64,000 nt of DNA from Rhizobium sp. SG_E_25_P2 (GCF_029892285.1 NZ_JARXVM010000003.1:1-64000), one strand, 5' to 3'. Shown: positions 8,485 to 16,868, counted from the stretch's first letter. Translations and numbers: made by a program. The notes: generated from the sequence alone by a model not told the origin.

Positions 8485-9273
8485 ATGAGCCAACTTCCCG
8501 CAGTTCTTATTACCGGCGCTTCCACAGGCATTGGCGCCATCTATGCCGACCGGTTCGCTCGGCGTGGGCATGATTTGGTGCTGGTCGCACGCGACATTGC
8601 GCGCATGGAGGCGGTTGCAGGCCGTTTGCGTCAGGAAACCGGCGTTACGATCGATATCCTTCAGGCAGACCTGACGCAGCCCGCTGATCTTGCCAAGGTC
8701 GAGACGCGGCTGCGTGACGATGCGCATATCGGCATCCTGGTCAACAATGCCGGCACGGCCATTGGTGGAACCTTCGTCGAGCAGAGCACCGACGACATGA
8801 GCAGGCTTGTCGCACTAAACACGACAGCGCTTGTCCGGCTTGCAAGCGCCATAGCGCCCCGACTTGCCAAGGTCGGCGAGGGAGCGATCGTCAATATTGG
8901 TTCTGTGGTCGGACTGGCGCCTGAATTCGGGATGTCGGTTTATGGCGCCACCAAGGCTTTTGTTCTCTTCCTGTCTCAGGGGCTCGATCTGGAGCTTGGT
9001 CCGAAAGGCGTCTACGTCCAGGCGGTGCTTCCGGCCACAACCCGAACCGAGATCTGGGAACATGTCGGCGCGGACGTCAACGCCATGAACAATGTGATGG
9101 AAGTGGCCGATCTTGTGGATGCGGCGCTGGTCGGCTTCGACCGTCGCGAACCTGTGACGATCCCGCCGCTTCATGACGCTGGGCAATGGGACGCTTTCGA
9201 CGCAGCGCGCAAAGCCATGCTCGGCAATCTCGTGAACGCACTTCCTGCGGAGCGATACCGCAGGCTCGCCTGA
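8485..9273 (+). CDS. Short-chain dehydrogenase/reductase
   Basis: A 262-residue classical SDR. The NAD(P)-binding motif GASTGIG is at residues 11-17, NNAG at 87-90, catalytic serine at S140, and YGATK with Y153 and K157. The ATG at 8485 (MSQLPAVLIT) is chosen because upstream in-frame ATGs fall in or beside the operator at 8437-8450, and a purine-rich AAAGAG lies seven bases before this one. The gene is divergent from tetR and followed by the old-yellow-enzyme gene 56 bases downstream, so it probably heads a two-gene TetR-repressed unit. The substrate is unknown; it may reduce aldehydes or ketones formed during breakdown of a hydrophobic compound. Confidence 0.88.
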   Translation: MSQLPAVLITGASTGIGAIYADRFARRGHDLVLVARDIARMEAVAGRLRQETGVTIDILQADLTQPADLAKVETRLRDDAHIGILVNNAGTAIGGTFVEQSTDDMSRLVALNTTALVRLASAIAPRLAKVGEGAIVNIGSVVGLAPEFGMSVYGATKAFVLFLSQGLDLELGPKGVYVQAVLPATTRTEIWEHVGADVNAMNNVMEVADLVDAALVGFDRREPVTIPPLHDAGQWDAFDAARKAMLGNLVNALPAERYRRLA

Positions 9274-9329
9274 GCGTTTCGCAACCAACGAGTCAATACC
9301 GCAAGCAGCGGCAACACTACAGGTATAAC

Positions 9330-10424
9330 ATGTCTGATAACTCGCTTTTCGAACCCTATGCGCTTGGGTCCGTGACCCTTTCCAATCGGATTGTCATGGC
9401 TCCGTTGACGCGCAACCGCGCCGGCGCCGGCTTCGTTCCGGGCGACATCACCGCCGAATATTACGCTCAGAGGGCTTCGGCTGGTCTGATCATTTCCGAA
9501 GCGACCCAGATTTCGCAACAGGGGCAGGGCTATCAGGACACACCCGGAATCTACACCGATGCCCAGATCGAGGGTTGGCGCAAGGTTACCACAGCCGTGC
9601 ACGAGAAGGGCGGGCGCATCTTTCTCCAGCTTTGGCATGTCGGTCGCATCAGCCATGTCGATCTTCAGCCGAATGGCGGGCCGCCGGTTGCGCCCTCCGC
9701 GATCCGAGCCGAAACCAAGACCTTCGTCAACAACGGCTTCGTCGATGTGTCCGAGCCGCGTGCGCTGGAACTGTATGAGTTGGCTGGGATCGTGAACGAC
9801 TTCCGTCAGGCTGCAGCCAACGCCATCAAGGCGGGCTTCGATGGTGTCGAGGTTCACGGGGCCAATGGCTATTTGCTTGAGCAGTTCGCCAAGGACGGCT
9901 CCAATGTTCGCACGGACGCCTATGGCGGTTCTGTCGAAAACCGCACGCGCATGTTGCTGGAGGTCACCGCTGCAGTCATTGAAGAAATTGGCGCAGAGCG
10001 CACCGGCGTCCGGATTTCGCCAGTCTCTCCCGCGAATGGCATCTCGTGCAGTGATCCCCAGGCGCAGTTCGACTATATTGTCGATCAGCTCAATGCGCTC
10101 GGCATCGCCTATATTCATGTCGTCGAAGGCGCTACCGGTGGGCCCCGCGACGTCGCGCCGTTCGACTACGGTTCCCTTCGCCGTCGTTTCAGCAAAACCT
10201 ATATCGCCAATAATGGCTACAATCTTGATCTCGCGACCTCGCATCTCGCTGATGACAACGCGGATCTGATCGCCTTTGGACGGCCCTTCATTGGCAACCC
10301 TGATCTGGTGGCGCGCCTGCAAAGCGGCGCGCCTCTGGCGCCGTTCGATCCTGCAACGATTTATGGCGGTGGCGCTGCGGGTTATACCGACTATGCGCCT
10401 TACTCTCCGGCATCCGGCAAATGA
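9330..10424 (+). CDS. Old-yellow-enzyme-family alkene reductase (NemA-like)
   Basis: A 364-residue FMN-dependent ene-reductase of the N-ethylmaleimide/xenobiotic reductase group. It reduces activated carbon-carbon double bonds, or nitro and nitrate-ester groups, using NAD(P)H. Visible motifs are APLTRNRA near the N-terminus, the FMN-site LWHVGRISH, the substrate-anion-binding pair H176 and N179 in EVHGANGY, and FGRPFIGNPDLVARL at the C-terminal phosphate site. The ATG at 9330 gives the family's normal N-terminus (SLFEPYALGSVTLSNR); a longer open frame runs upstream through the SDR gene. It sits behind the TetR-controlled SDR and is followed by a strong hairpin. The physiological substrate is not known. 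Confidence 0.92.
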   Translation: MSDNSLFEPYALGSVTLSNRIVMAPLTRNRAGAGFVPGDITAEYYAQRASAGLIISEATQISQQGQGYQDTPGIYTDAQIEGWRKVTTAVHEKGGRIFLQLWHVGRISHVDLQPNGGPPVAPSAIRAETKTFVNNGFVDVSEPRALELYELAGIVNDFRQAAANAIKAGFDGVEVHGANGYLLEQFAKDGSNVRTDAYGGSVENRTRMLLEVTAAVIEEIGAERTGVRISPVSPANGISCSDPQAQFDYIVDQLNALGIAYIHVVEGATGGPRDVAPFDYGSLRRRFSKTYIANNGYNLDLATSHLADDNADLIAFGRPFIGNPDLVARLQSGAPLAPFDPATIYGGGAAGYTDYAPYSPASGK

Positions 10425-10750
10425 GAGGAGGGGGCCGAGCCTGAGTGCGGCCCCCCCCCCAAGATGCGAGTGGTCCATGATTCTTGCGCTGACGTGAACG
10501 GCGCATCGAAAAGCCTCAGGCCTTCCCAGGATACTCGTCAAATGATTTGGCGTGCTGGATTAAACCGGGACGATCTTTGGGCTTCTCACCCCCCCCCCGC
10601 ATATGGTCGACGCGACCTGTCGGCCTTTCATGCGTCACCGCATAATGTCGAACCGCGAATTCCTGGCGCTCCGCCAAGCCATCAAGCGCTTTGTTCTCGC
10701 CGACACATCGTAACAAAAACCAAGGGTTAGGTATCGCTAAAATATCTCGC
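10425..10750. other. Intergenic region with two C10 homopolymer tracts
   Basis: No credible gene was found between the old-yellow-enzyme stop and the promoter at 10751. Two runs of ten cytosines lie at 10451-10460 and 10589-10598. The first follows the 3' arm of a terminator-like hairpin. Such runs are slippage-prone, so their exact length may vary between cells or be uncertain in the assembly. Confidence 0.6.
10430..10455 (+). terminator. Terminator-like hairpin after the old-yellow-enzyme gene
   Basis: An 8-bp perfect G+C stem, GGGGGCCG (10430-10437) with CGGCCCCC (10448-10455), has a 10-base loop and starts six bases after the stop codon. It is followed by cytosines rather than a T tract, so termination efficiency is uncertain. 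Confidence 0.5.
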
Positions 10751-10804
10751 TTGACAATAATGATGATGCGCGTCATGAATAGCATCAATGATGATGAACA
10801 TCAT
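10751..10804 (+). promoter_or_regulatory. Promoter with paired palindromic operators (copy 2)
   Basis: TTGACA (10751-10756) precedes an imperfect palindrome ATGATG-CG-CGTCAT (10763-10776). Exactly 28 bp later comes the perfect palindrome ATGATG-AA-CATCAT (10791-10804). Spacing and the central TAGCATCAAT segment are conserved with the array at 8409-8450, so the same regulator, probably the TetR at 7826-8374, should control this promoter and the genes from 10871. Confidence 0.65.
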
Positions 10805-10870
10805 AAATAAGAATGAGCAATCCTCCAGCCCGCGCCGGAAAGGCGCGCGGCTCAGATAGAGAACAAAATC

Positions 10871-11695
10871 ATGACGACCTCTGTTGCAATAAAGCCGAAG
10901 ACTGCATTTGTGACCGGGGCATCCAGTGGGATAGGCAAGGCTGCCGCCCTGGTGCTTTCAGGGGCGGGCTACACGGTGATTGGAACCAGCCGGAAGGCTG
11001 CGCCGGACGAGATGCGCGACGGCATTCGAATGATCGCTTGCGACGTGACCTCTGATGTGTCGGTTGCTGAGGCTGTTGCGCTTGCCCATTCGGAACTTGG
11101 CGGGATCGACCTTCTGGTCAACAATGCCGGTTACGCCGTGTCAGGTGCGGCCGAGGAAAGCTCGGTGGAGCAGGTGCGGTCGCTGTTTGACACCAATTTC
11201 TTAGGCGTGGTGCGGGTGACAAACGCTATACTTCCGATCATGCGTCGCCAGGGCTATGGGAGGATCCTGAATATTGGCTCCGTCGTCGGGCTTATTCCGG
11301 GTCCTTTCGGCGCTTATTATACCGCCAGCAAGCATGCGATCGAAGGTTATTCGGAATCGCTGGACCATGAGGTGCGGCAGTTTGGCATCCGGGTTGCCGT
11401 GATCGAGCCCTGGGCCACGAAGACATCCATTGAGGCCAATTCGCCGCAGGGCGATCGTCCTGTTGCGGCCTATAGCCAGACATTCGCCAAATATCAGGCC
11501 GCGTTTAATGCGGCCATGGCGGCCGGCGACACGGCGGAAGATGTTGCTGCAACTATCCTTGCAGCGGCGCAGGCCAAGACGCCGCGGCTGCGTTACCCCT
11601 CCGGCAAAGCGGCAAGACAGACCTCCTTTGCCCGGCGTTTCCTGCCGCGCGCGCTGTTCGACCGCATTTTGCGCAAACAGTTCAACATCGCCTGA
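10871..11695 (+). CDS. Short-chain dehydrogenase/reductase
   Basis: A 274-residue classical SDR with GASSGIG (residues 16-22), NNAG (84-87), catalytic S137, Y150 and K154 (YTASK), and a C-terminal extension rich in basic residues (KAARQTSFARRFLPR). It is probably the first gene of the second operator-controlled unit, followed by the hydrolase and quinone-reductase genes with short gaps. It is not a recent duplicate of the SDR at 8485; the two differ throughout outside the fold motifs. The substrate is unknown. The ATG at 10871 is the natural family start and follows an AGAGAA purine stretch. Confidence 0.88.
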   Translation: MTTSVAIKPKTAFVTGASSGIGKAAALVLSGAGYTVIGTSRKAAPDEMRDGIRMIACDVTSDVSVAEAVALAHSELGGIDLLVNNAGYAVSGAAEESSVEQVRSLFDTNFLGVVRVTNAILPIMRRQGYGRILNIGSVVGLIPGPFGAYYTASKHAIEGYSESLDHEVRQFGIRVAVIEPWATKTSIEANSPQGDRPVAAYSQTFAKYQAAFNAAMAAGDTAEDVAATILAAAQAKTPRLRYPSGKAARQTSFARRFLPRALFDRILRKQFNIA

Positions 11696-11743
11696 GACCG
11701 CAAGCTCCAACCACGCGTCTCATCCAGGGCAAGTAGGACCATC

Positions 11744-12607
11744 ATGACAAACCTATCCAAGGCGCTCCTCTCAGCGACCCGCTATCTCGACGCTCCCAAT
11801 CGTTTCGTTAATATAGGGAGAACCCAACTTGCCTATCGCGAGCTTGGTCCACGCGGCGGCGTTCCTTTGGTGCTCCTGAACCATTGGGGTGCAGTGCTCG
11901 ACAACTTCGACCCCAGAATAGTCGATGCGCTCGCCGCCTTTCACCACGTGATCGCCGTAGACTACCAGGGGATTGGCCTTTCCAGTGGAACGGCCCCTGT
12001 GACCATTGACGGGATGGCTCGCGATGCAATCGATATGATCGGCGCACTTGGCTTTGAAGCCGTCGATCTGATGGGCTTTTCGCTTGGCGGGTTCGTGGCG
12101 CAGGATATTGCATTAAAAGCGCCCGGTCTGGTGCGCAAATTGATCCTGACCGGCACGGGCCCCGCAGGCGGCGCGGGCATTGCAAAGGTTGGGGCGGTCT
12201 CCTGGCCATTGATCATCAAGGGTATGCTGACCCTGCGCGACCCGAAAACCTATCTATTCTTCACCTCGACGGCCAATGGGCGCCGTGCGGCAAAAGACTT
12301 TCTGGCGCGGTTGAAGGAGCGTAAACTGGATCGCGACAAGGACCCGACTCCGCGCGCCTTCCTGCGTCAGCTTGCGGCGATCAAGGCCTGGGGCCGCCAG
12401 GCGCCGCAGGATCTCAGTCGCATTGGTGTCCCTGTTCTTGTGGCGAATGGCGACACTGACATTATGGTGCCTACGGCCAACAGTCATGACTTGGCCAGAC
12501 GCATCCCTGATGCTGAACTGGTTCTTTACGAAGACGCCGGTCACGGCGGGATCTTCCAATATCATGCCGAGTTTGCGCCGAAAGCCCTGGCTTTCCTGGC
12601 CGCCTGA
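11744..12607 (+). CDS. Alpha/beta-hydrolase-fold protein
   Basis: A 287-residue cytoplasmic alpha/beta hydrolase with LLNHWGAVLDNFDP in the oxyanion-hole region, nucleophile S113 in GFSLGG, an acid in NGDTDIMVP and the terminal histidine in DAGHGG. It resembles the haloperoxidase/esterase subgroup that commonly accompanies TetR-controlled reductases. An AGGA element precedes the ATG at 11744. It lies 48 bases after the SDR gene and 31 bases before the quinone-reductase-like gene, consistent with one transcript. It may hydrolyse an ester or lactone formed by the neighbouring oxidoreductases, but the substrate cannot be read from the sequence. Confidence 0.85.
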   Translation: MTNLSKALLSATRYLDAPNRFVNIGRTQLAYRELGPRGGVPLVLLNHWGAVLDNFDPRIVDALAAFHHVIAVDYQGIGLSSGTAPVTIDGMARDAIDMIGALGFEAVDLMGFSLGGFVAQDIALKAPGLVRKLILTGTGPAGGAGIAKVGAVSWPLIIKGMLTLRDPKTYLFFTSTANGRRAAKDFLARLKERKLDRDKDPTPRAFLRQLAAIKAWGRQAPQDLSRIGVPVLVANGDTDIMVPTANSHDLARRIPDAELVLYEDAGHGGIFQYHAEFAPKALAFLAA

Positions 12608-12638
12608 TCTGATTAAAGTTTCACACTGGAGAAAGCGC

Positions 12639-13643
12639 GTGAAAGCCTTCGTCGTCGACAAATACAAGAAGAAGGGCGCGCTGCGCCTGGCCGATATGCC
12701 CGATCCCCGGATGGGCGCCAATGATGTTCTGGTTCGGATCGCGGCCACTGCGATCAATCTTCTGGACTCCAAGGTTCGAGACGGCGAATTCAAGCTGTTC
12801 CTGCCCTATCGTCCGCCTTTCGTTCTGGGTCACGATCTGGCTGGAACCGCTGTCAGCGTTGGCGCGAATGTGAGGCAATTCAAAGCAGGGGACGAGGTTT
12901 ACGCCCGCCCGCGCGATCACCGGGCCGGCACTTTTGCAGAACTCATCGCAGTCGATGCCGCAGACCTCGCGCTGAAACCGGCAAGTCTTTCGATGGAGCA
13001 GGCCGCATCGATCCCGTTGGTCGGACTGACCGCTTGGCAGGCTCTGGTGGAGGTGGGCAAGCTTAAGCCCGGCCAGAAGGTGTTCATTCAGGCCGGTTCG
13101 GGCGGAGTGGGGACCTTTGCCATCCAGCTTGCCAAGCATCTCGGCGCCACGGTGGCCACCACGACCAGTGCTGCGAATATGGAACTTGTGAAGAGCCTCG
13201 GCGCAGATGTTGTGATCGACTACAAGACACAGGATTTCGAACAGCTCCTGTCCGGTTACGACCTGGTGCTGAACAGCCAGGACGCCAAGACGCTGGCAAA
13301 GTCGCTCAACGTCCTGAAACCGGGTGGAAAGCTGATCTCCATTTCCGGCCCTCCCGATGTTCCCTTTGCCAAGTCTCTGGGGCTGAACCTGTTTCTGCGA
13401 TTTGTGATGCGGATGTTGAGCCGCGGCGTGCTGAAGAAGGCGAAAAGCCGCGGCGTCGGATATTCCTTTCTGTTCATGCGCGCCGAGGGGAAGCAGTTGG
13501 CCGAGATCGCGAAGCTGATTGATTCCGGCGCCATACGCCCTGTCGTAGACAAGGTGTACCCTTTCGCCAAAACGGCGGAAGCCTTGGCCTATGTCGAGAC
13601 CGGGCGCGCCAAGGGAAAGGTCGTGGTCAAGGTTGCCGTTTAG
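12639..13643 (+). CDS. Zinc-independent MDR-family NADP-dependent quinone reductase-like protein
   Basis: A 334-residue medium-chain dehydrogenase/reductase of the quinone oxidoreductase type. The GroES-like domain (VLGHDLAGTAVSVG) lacks the zinc-binding cysteines. The Rossmann domain has AGSGGVGTFAIQLAKHLGA near residues 148-164, and the C-terminus ends AKGKVVVKV as usual for the family. The start is a GTG at 12639 (VKAFVVDKYKKKG) with GGAG seven bases upstream; an upstream ATG in the same frame would run through the hydrolase gene and is rejected. It probably reduces quinones or alpha,beta-unsaturated carbonyls with NADPH as part of the same detoxification or catabolic unit. Confidence 0.87.
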   Translation: MKAFVVDKYKKKGALRLADMPDPRMGANDVLVRIAATAINLLDSKVRDGEFKLFLPYRPPFVLGHDLAGTAVSVGANVRQFKAGDEVYARPRDHRAGTFAELIAVDAADLALKPASLSMEQAASIPLVGLTAWQALVEVGKLKPGQKVFIQAGSGGVGTFAIQLAKHLGATVATTTSAANMELVKSLGADVVIDYKTQDFEQLLSGYDLVLNSQDAKTLAKSLNVLKPGGKLISISGPPDVPFAKSLGLNLFLRFVMRMLSRGVLKKAKSRGVGYSFLFMRAEGKQLAEIAKLIDSGAIRPVVDKVYPFAKTAEALAYVETGRAKGKVVVKVAV

Positions 13644-14051
13644 TCTAGGCCACCCAACACTGGCGACCTGCAAGGAGGGCTTGCTATGAGCCCTGTCGCT
13701 CCGGCCTTCATACGTCAACACCAACCAGGATTCCCGCGCAGCGCGAGACCGGTTATGTAGCTGGCGCGACAACAGGCCAGGTTTGATGCTGGCGGAACCG
13801 CTCTGCCGGGTCACCACAATCGTCTGAAAATCGAGCTGGAAACCATCCCGGTGCTCCTGCTGCGGTGTCGAGTCGACTACGCCTTCGACATATAACTAAA
13901 ATAACGAAAAGGTCGTGAAATATGCGTCATTCGGGAAAGCCGGTCTTCGGGTCTCGCAGATTGCCGGCGAGCTATCGGTCGACCAGCTTGCGAAAGGTTG
14001 TAGCCTAAACGCCAAGCGATCAAGACCACCACTTAGATCAGGAGATACCCC
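13644..14051 (+). other. 408-bp intergenic stretch with degenerate coding traces
   Basis: No intact gene is recognised. A 24-codon frame at 13686-13760 starts with ATG behind a strong AAGGAGGG. In the same frame, beyond its TAG, coding-like sequence continues to a TAA at 13893-13895 (for example KIELETIPVLLLRCRVDYAFDI). This could be a decayed gene interrupted by a nonsense codon, a short leader peptide, or chance. A separate reductase-like fragment follows at 13915. Confidence 0.3.
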
Positions 14052-14055
14052 ATGA
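13915..14055 (+). pseudogene. Possible remnant of an aldo/keto reductase gene
   Basis: From a GTG at 13915 the frame reads VKYASFGKAGLRVSQI, which matches the usual beginning of aldo/keto reductases (MKYRxLGxSGLxVSxI). The next residues (GELSVDQLAKG) recall the C-terminal end of that family, as if the middle had been deleted. The frame stops at 14055, overlapping the thiolase start. It encodes 46 residues and cannot be a functional reductase. The similarity is short, so this is a tentative call. Confidence 0.3.
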
Positions 14056-15236
14056 GCACTCGTGACATCATCCTCGCCCATCCGGTCCGCACTGCGATCG
14101 GCTCTTACAATGGCGCGCTGAAAGGCGTGCCCGCCACCGAACTTGGCGCAATCGTTGTGCGCGAGACGCTGCGACGCAGCGGGCTTTCGGGGGATGACAT
14201 CGGCACGGTCGTGCTGGGCAATGTTATCCAGGCCGGAAACCGGATGAACCCGGCAAGGCAGGCGGCCATCGGCGGCGGACTTCCGGTGACGGCGCCGGCC
14301 TTGACCGTCAACCGTGTTTGCGGATCAGGGGCGCAGGCGATCCTGACCGCTGCGCAGGAAATTGCCGCAGGCGATTGCAACGCCGGCATTTCTGGCGGCA
14401 TGGAAAATATGGACCGCGCGCCGTATCTGATGGATGGCGGGCGCTGGGGCTACCGGATGGGGCCGGCGCAGATTTTCGACAGCATGCTCACGGATGGTTT
14501 GAACGACGCTTTCTCCGGTGAGCATTCCGGCTGGCACACCGAAGACCTCGTCTCCAGGTTCCAGATCACCCGTGAGGAGCAAGATGCGTTTGCGGTGCGT
14601 TCTCAACAACGGTTCGTTGCTGCGCAGGGTGCGGGACGGTTCGAGGATGAGATCGTCGCGGTCGAAATCAAGGGCCGCAAAGGTATTGATCGTTTTGCAA
14701 TCGACGAGGCTCCGCGGCACGATACGACGATTGACACACTCGCCCGGCTCAAGCCGGCTTTCCGTTCAGATGGCGCTATTACCGCTGGAAATGCCCCAGG
14801 GCTCAACAGTGCGGCGTCAGCGATGATTGTCGCCGAACGCGGCTTGGCCGATTCCAAAGGCATCGAGGCTATGGCGCGGCTTGCAGGCTATGGCGTTGCC
14901 GCTGTCGAGCCCGGCATGTTCGGACTCGGCCCCGTTCCTGCTGTGCGCAAAGCGCTTCAAAAGGCCGGATGGACGCTGGGCGAGATCGAGCGCATCGAGA
15001 TCAATGAGGCCTTCGCCGCCGTCCCGATCGCTGTCCAGCGCGAGCTTGGCCTGCCCGAGGATATCGTTAATGTCGAAGGCGGCGCCGTTGCGCATGGCCA
15101 CGCCATCGGCGCGACAGGCGCAATCCTCGTCACGCGGCTGCTTCACTCGATGAGACGCGATGGATTGTCGAAAGGTATCGTTACGCTTTGCATAGGCGGC
15201 GGCCAGGGTATCGCTTTGGCTTTGGAAGCGCTGTAG
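14052..15236 (+). CDS. Thiolase (acetyl-CoA C-acyltransferase)
   Basis: A 394-residue thiolase that condenses or cleaves acyl-CoA esters. All catalytic residues are visible: nucleophilic C90 in [12 protein letters not shown]350 in HAIGATGA and C380 in CIGGGQG. The NEAFAAVP segment is also canonical. The ATG at 14052 follows AGGAGATACCCC, a good ribosome site. It may finish the breakdown route started by the reductases upstream, or make or degrade acetoacetyl-CoA for storage polymers. A 408-bp gap separates it from the quinone-reductase gene, so it may have its own promoter. A stem at 15239-15252 just after the stop is too short to call a terminator. Confidence 0.93.
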   Translation: MSTRDIILAHPVRTAIGSYNGALKGVPATELGAIVVRETLRRSGLSGDDIGTVVLGNVIQAGNRMNPARQAAIGGGLPVTAPALTVNRVCGSGAQAILTAAQEIAAGDCNAGISGGMENMDRAPYLMDGGRWGYRMGPAQIFDSMLTDGLNDAFSGEHSGWHTEDLVSRFQITREEQDAFAVRSQQRFVAAQGAGRFEDEIVAVEIKGRKGIDRFAIDEAPRHDTTIDTLARLKPAFRSDGAITAGNAPGLNSAASAMIVAERGLADSKGIEAMARLAGYGVAAVEPGMFGLGPVPAVRKALQKAGWTLGEIERIEINEAFAAVPIAVQRELGLPEDIVNVEGGAVAHGHAIGATGAILVTRLLHSMRRDGLSKGIVTLCIGGGQGIALALEAL

Positions 15237-15625
15237 CGGCCTCCTATGAGGCAGGCGGAAGTTCAAAAGCGCTGGAATCTCTGGCGATGCAGCCGTGAAA
15301 GCGTGCTCGGCTGCGGCATCACCGAGGCTTCGACGCGACTTATTGCATCTGCCTGTTCTCTCAAGGCGGTAGGGAATGACAAAAACCTGTCACGGGTATC
15401 GCGGAGGCGGTGAACCTGCCGGGCATCGGAGAATTCAGTGCGGTTTCGCCGCGAATATGGGTGGATTTCGCCGGTGTGGTCTCAGATCGGCAAAAGAATG
15501 GACCTATTGCGGAATGACTACTTGTAAAAGGTCTCAGACAGCACGACATCTATGTGGATAGCAGCTCGTTTTACGGGCGCTGCCGTTGAGGATCGAAGAT
15601 CTTCGCCCCAACAAAGGAGGACGAT
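15237..15625. other. 389-bp intergenic stretch, nothing recognised
   Basis: No gene, repeat or RNA is recognised. Short open frames occur on both strands (for example minus strand 15361-15549), but without ribosome sites or recognisable protein character. The 3' end carries the AAAGGAGG ribosome site of the small gene at 15626. Confidence 0.5.
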
Positions 15626-15913
15626 ATGTCTTCCATTCCCAATCAAAGACAAGCCGTATCGACCGATCCTGTGGAGACCTGGGACGGACTGCATATAGCT
15701 GGCTTCAGATGCGACGAAGCAAAGAAGGGCTCCGGTGCGAAACGCTCCTCCCTCGTTCTCGTCCGCTCCGAAGTCGAAAATGGCGGGAGAGCGAGGGACG
15801 GTTCTGTGGCGGCGCTGAGGGACAGAGGGGACGTTCGACACGATCCTTTAACGTCTGCTCGTTTTCAGAGACGTACAGCAAAAGAGCAATGGTCGGATGA
15901 TGGGGGCCAGTGA
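15626..15913 (+). CDS. Small protein of unknown function, coupled to the DUF1488 gene
   Basis: A 95-residue polar protein with no signal peptide, membrane span or motif that I recognise; it is rich in Arg, Ser, Asp and Glu. The case for a real gene is translational: AGGAGG lies five bases before the ATG at 15626, and its TGA overlaps the ATG of the next gene (TGATG at 15911-15915), a typical coupling arrangement. Against it, the composition is low in hydrophobics and the C-terminal half could be disordered. No function is proposed. Confidence 0.5.
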   Translation: MSSIPNQRQAVSTDPVETWDGLHIAGFRCDEAKKGSGAKRSSLVLVRSEVENGGRARDGSVAALRDRGDVRHDPLTSARFQRRTAKEQWSDDGGQ

Positions 15914-16179
15914 TGACCCTGTATTTTCCGAACGCCGCGCGAAGCTATGACCAGGCACATTCGCGCGTACGATTTCTCGGCCATGATGGGATGTTCGAGG
16001 TCCGGTTTTACGTGCTTGCTGAAGTGCTTGCTGGCGAACGCTCGACGCGGACCTTGAGTGAAGGCGACTATCTCGCTTTTTTCGATGCGTTGCGTTCACG
16101 GATCCTGGACGCCGCCCAGCGCGCATACAAAACCAGCCCGAACAAGTCCATCACCTTGGAACAACGGCATTTCGCCTGA
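15913..16179 (+). CDS. DUF1488-family protein
   Basis: An 88-residue protein matching the DUF1488 pattern as I know it: it begins MTLYFPNAARSYDQAHSRV, followed by VRFLGHDGMFEVRFYV and a C-terminal helix with FDALRSRILDAAQRAY. These are small cytoplasmic proteins widespread in Hyphomicrobiales; their function is unknown. It overlaps the upstream small gene by one base and is followed 64 bases later by a small membrane-protein gene. Small gene sets like this beside envelope genes are often stress-related, but nothing in the sequence proves that here. Confidence 0.8.
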   Translation: MTLYFPNAARSYDQAHSRVRFLGHDGMFEVRFYVLAEVLAGERSTRTLSEGDYLAFFDALRSRILDAAQRAYKTSPNKSITLEQRHFA

Positions 16180-16243
16180 GCACACAACAGTTTGCGCCGT
16201 GACGGCGCAGTATGAATTCATCCTGACAAGAAGGAGAATTGCA

Positions 16244-16636
16244 GTGACCACTGTTACCAGGACAAAAGAAACGCTTGTCCAGCGGTTCGATGGCTATCAG
16301 CCCACGAAGACCATTCTCGTCTGGGCCTGCGGCATGACAGCCGTCGCCACGATGGTTATCGGATTCGGCTGGGGAGGCTGGGTGACAGCGGGCAGCTCTC
16401 TGAAAACAGCGACGGCTGCAGGCGAATTGGCCAACCGAGAGCTCGCGTCGGCCATCTGTGTCGACAAGTTCAGGACTGCGCCGGATTCGGCGGCCAAACT
16501 GGTGGAATTGAAGGCTCTTCCTGACAGTTACAAAAAGCGGCAGTTCATCGAAGCCGGCGGATGGGCCGTGATGCCCGGGCAGACCTCGGCGAATAGTCGC
16601 ATTGCCGAAAGTTGCAGCGACGTTTTGTCGGCTTGA
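16244..16636 (+). CDS. Small membrane protein with one N-terminal transmembrane segment
   Basis: A 130-residue protein starting at GTG 16244, with AAGGAG seven bases upstream. Residues about 22-48 (TILVWACGMTAVATMVIGFG then WGGWV) form one hydrophobic span, followed by a soluble, probably periplasmic, domain with two cysteines (in SAICVDKF and AESCSDVL) that could form a disulfide. Similar one-span proteins with the WGGWV signature occur as hypothetical proteins in rhizobia, as far as I recall. It lies in the small-gene group ahead of ndvB. Function unknown. Confidence 0.68.
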   Translation: MTTVTRTKETLVQRFDGYQPTKTILVWACGMTAVATMVIGFGWGGWVTAGSSLKTATAAGELANRELASAICVDKFRTAPDSAAKLVELKALPDSYKKRQFIEAGGWAVMPGQTSANSRIAESCSDVLSA

Positions 16637-16697
16637 ACCGGCAGGCGCATGTGCGCCTTCCAACGTTCCGCATATCCTTGCCACAGGAGTTTGAATC

Positions 16698-16868
16698 GTG
16701 ATCCGTTTTAAAAAGCAAACAGCCGCCGACGCCGCACTTGCCGAGGCCGACCGCAATCCTTTCGATCAGGTCCGCGACGCAGCGGTCGAACAACCCGATC
16801 TGCTTTCCATGAAAGATGTGCGGCCCCGTCCACGCTCGGCGAAGACAGACGATACCCCCAGTTCATAG
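16698..16868 (+). CDS. 56-residue small protein of unknown function
   Basis: A short frame of 56 codons from GTG 16698, with AGGAG eight bases upstream. The protein starts VIRFKKQTAADAALAEADRN and continues with alternating acidic and basic residues, ending in a Pro/Arg-rich tail (DVRPRPRSAKTDD). It looks like a helical N-terminus with a disordered C-terminus. It follows the one-span membrane-protein gene by 61 bases. The ribosome site and codon use support a real gene, but the small size leaves doubt. Confidence 0.45.
   Translation: MIRFKKQTAADAALAEADRNPFDQVRDAAVEQPDLLSMKDVRPRPRSAKTDDTPSS

Noticed and set aside
9171-10541. 456-codon minus-strand frame
   Set aside because: Antisense to the old-yellow-enzyme gene, low-complexity and without a ribosome site.
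13686-13895. Amber read-through gene joined across TAG at 13758
   Set aside because: There is no pyrrolysine or suppressor context, and the protein is unrecognised. Decay or chance is more likely.
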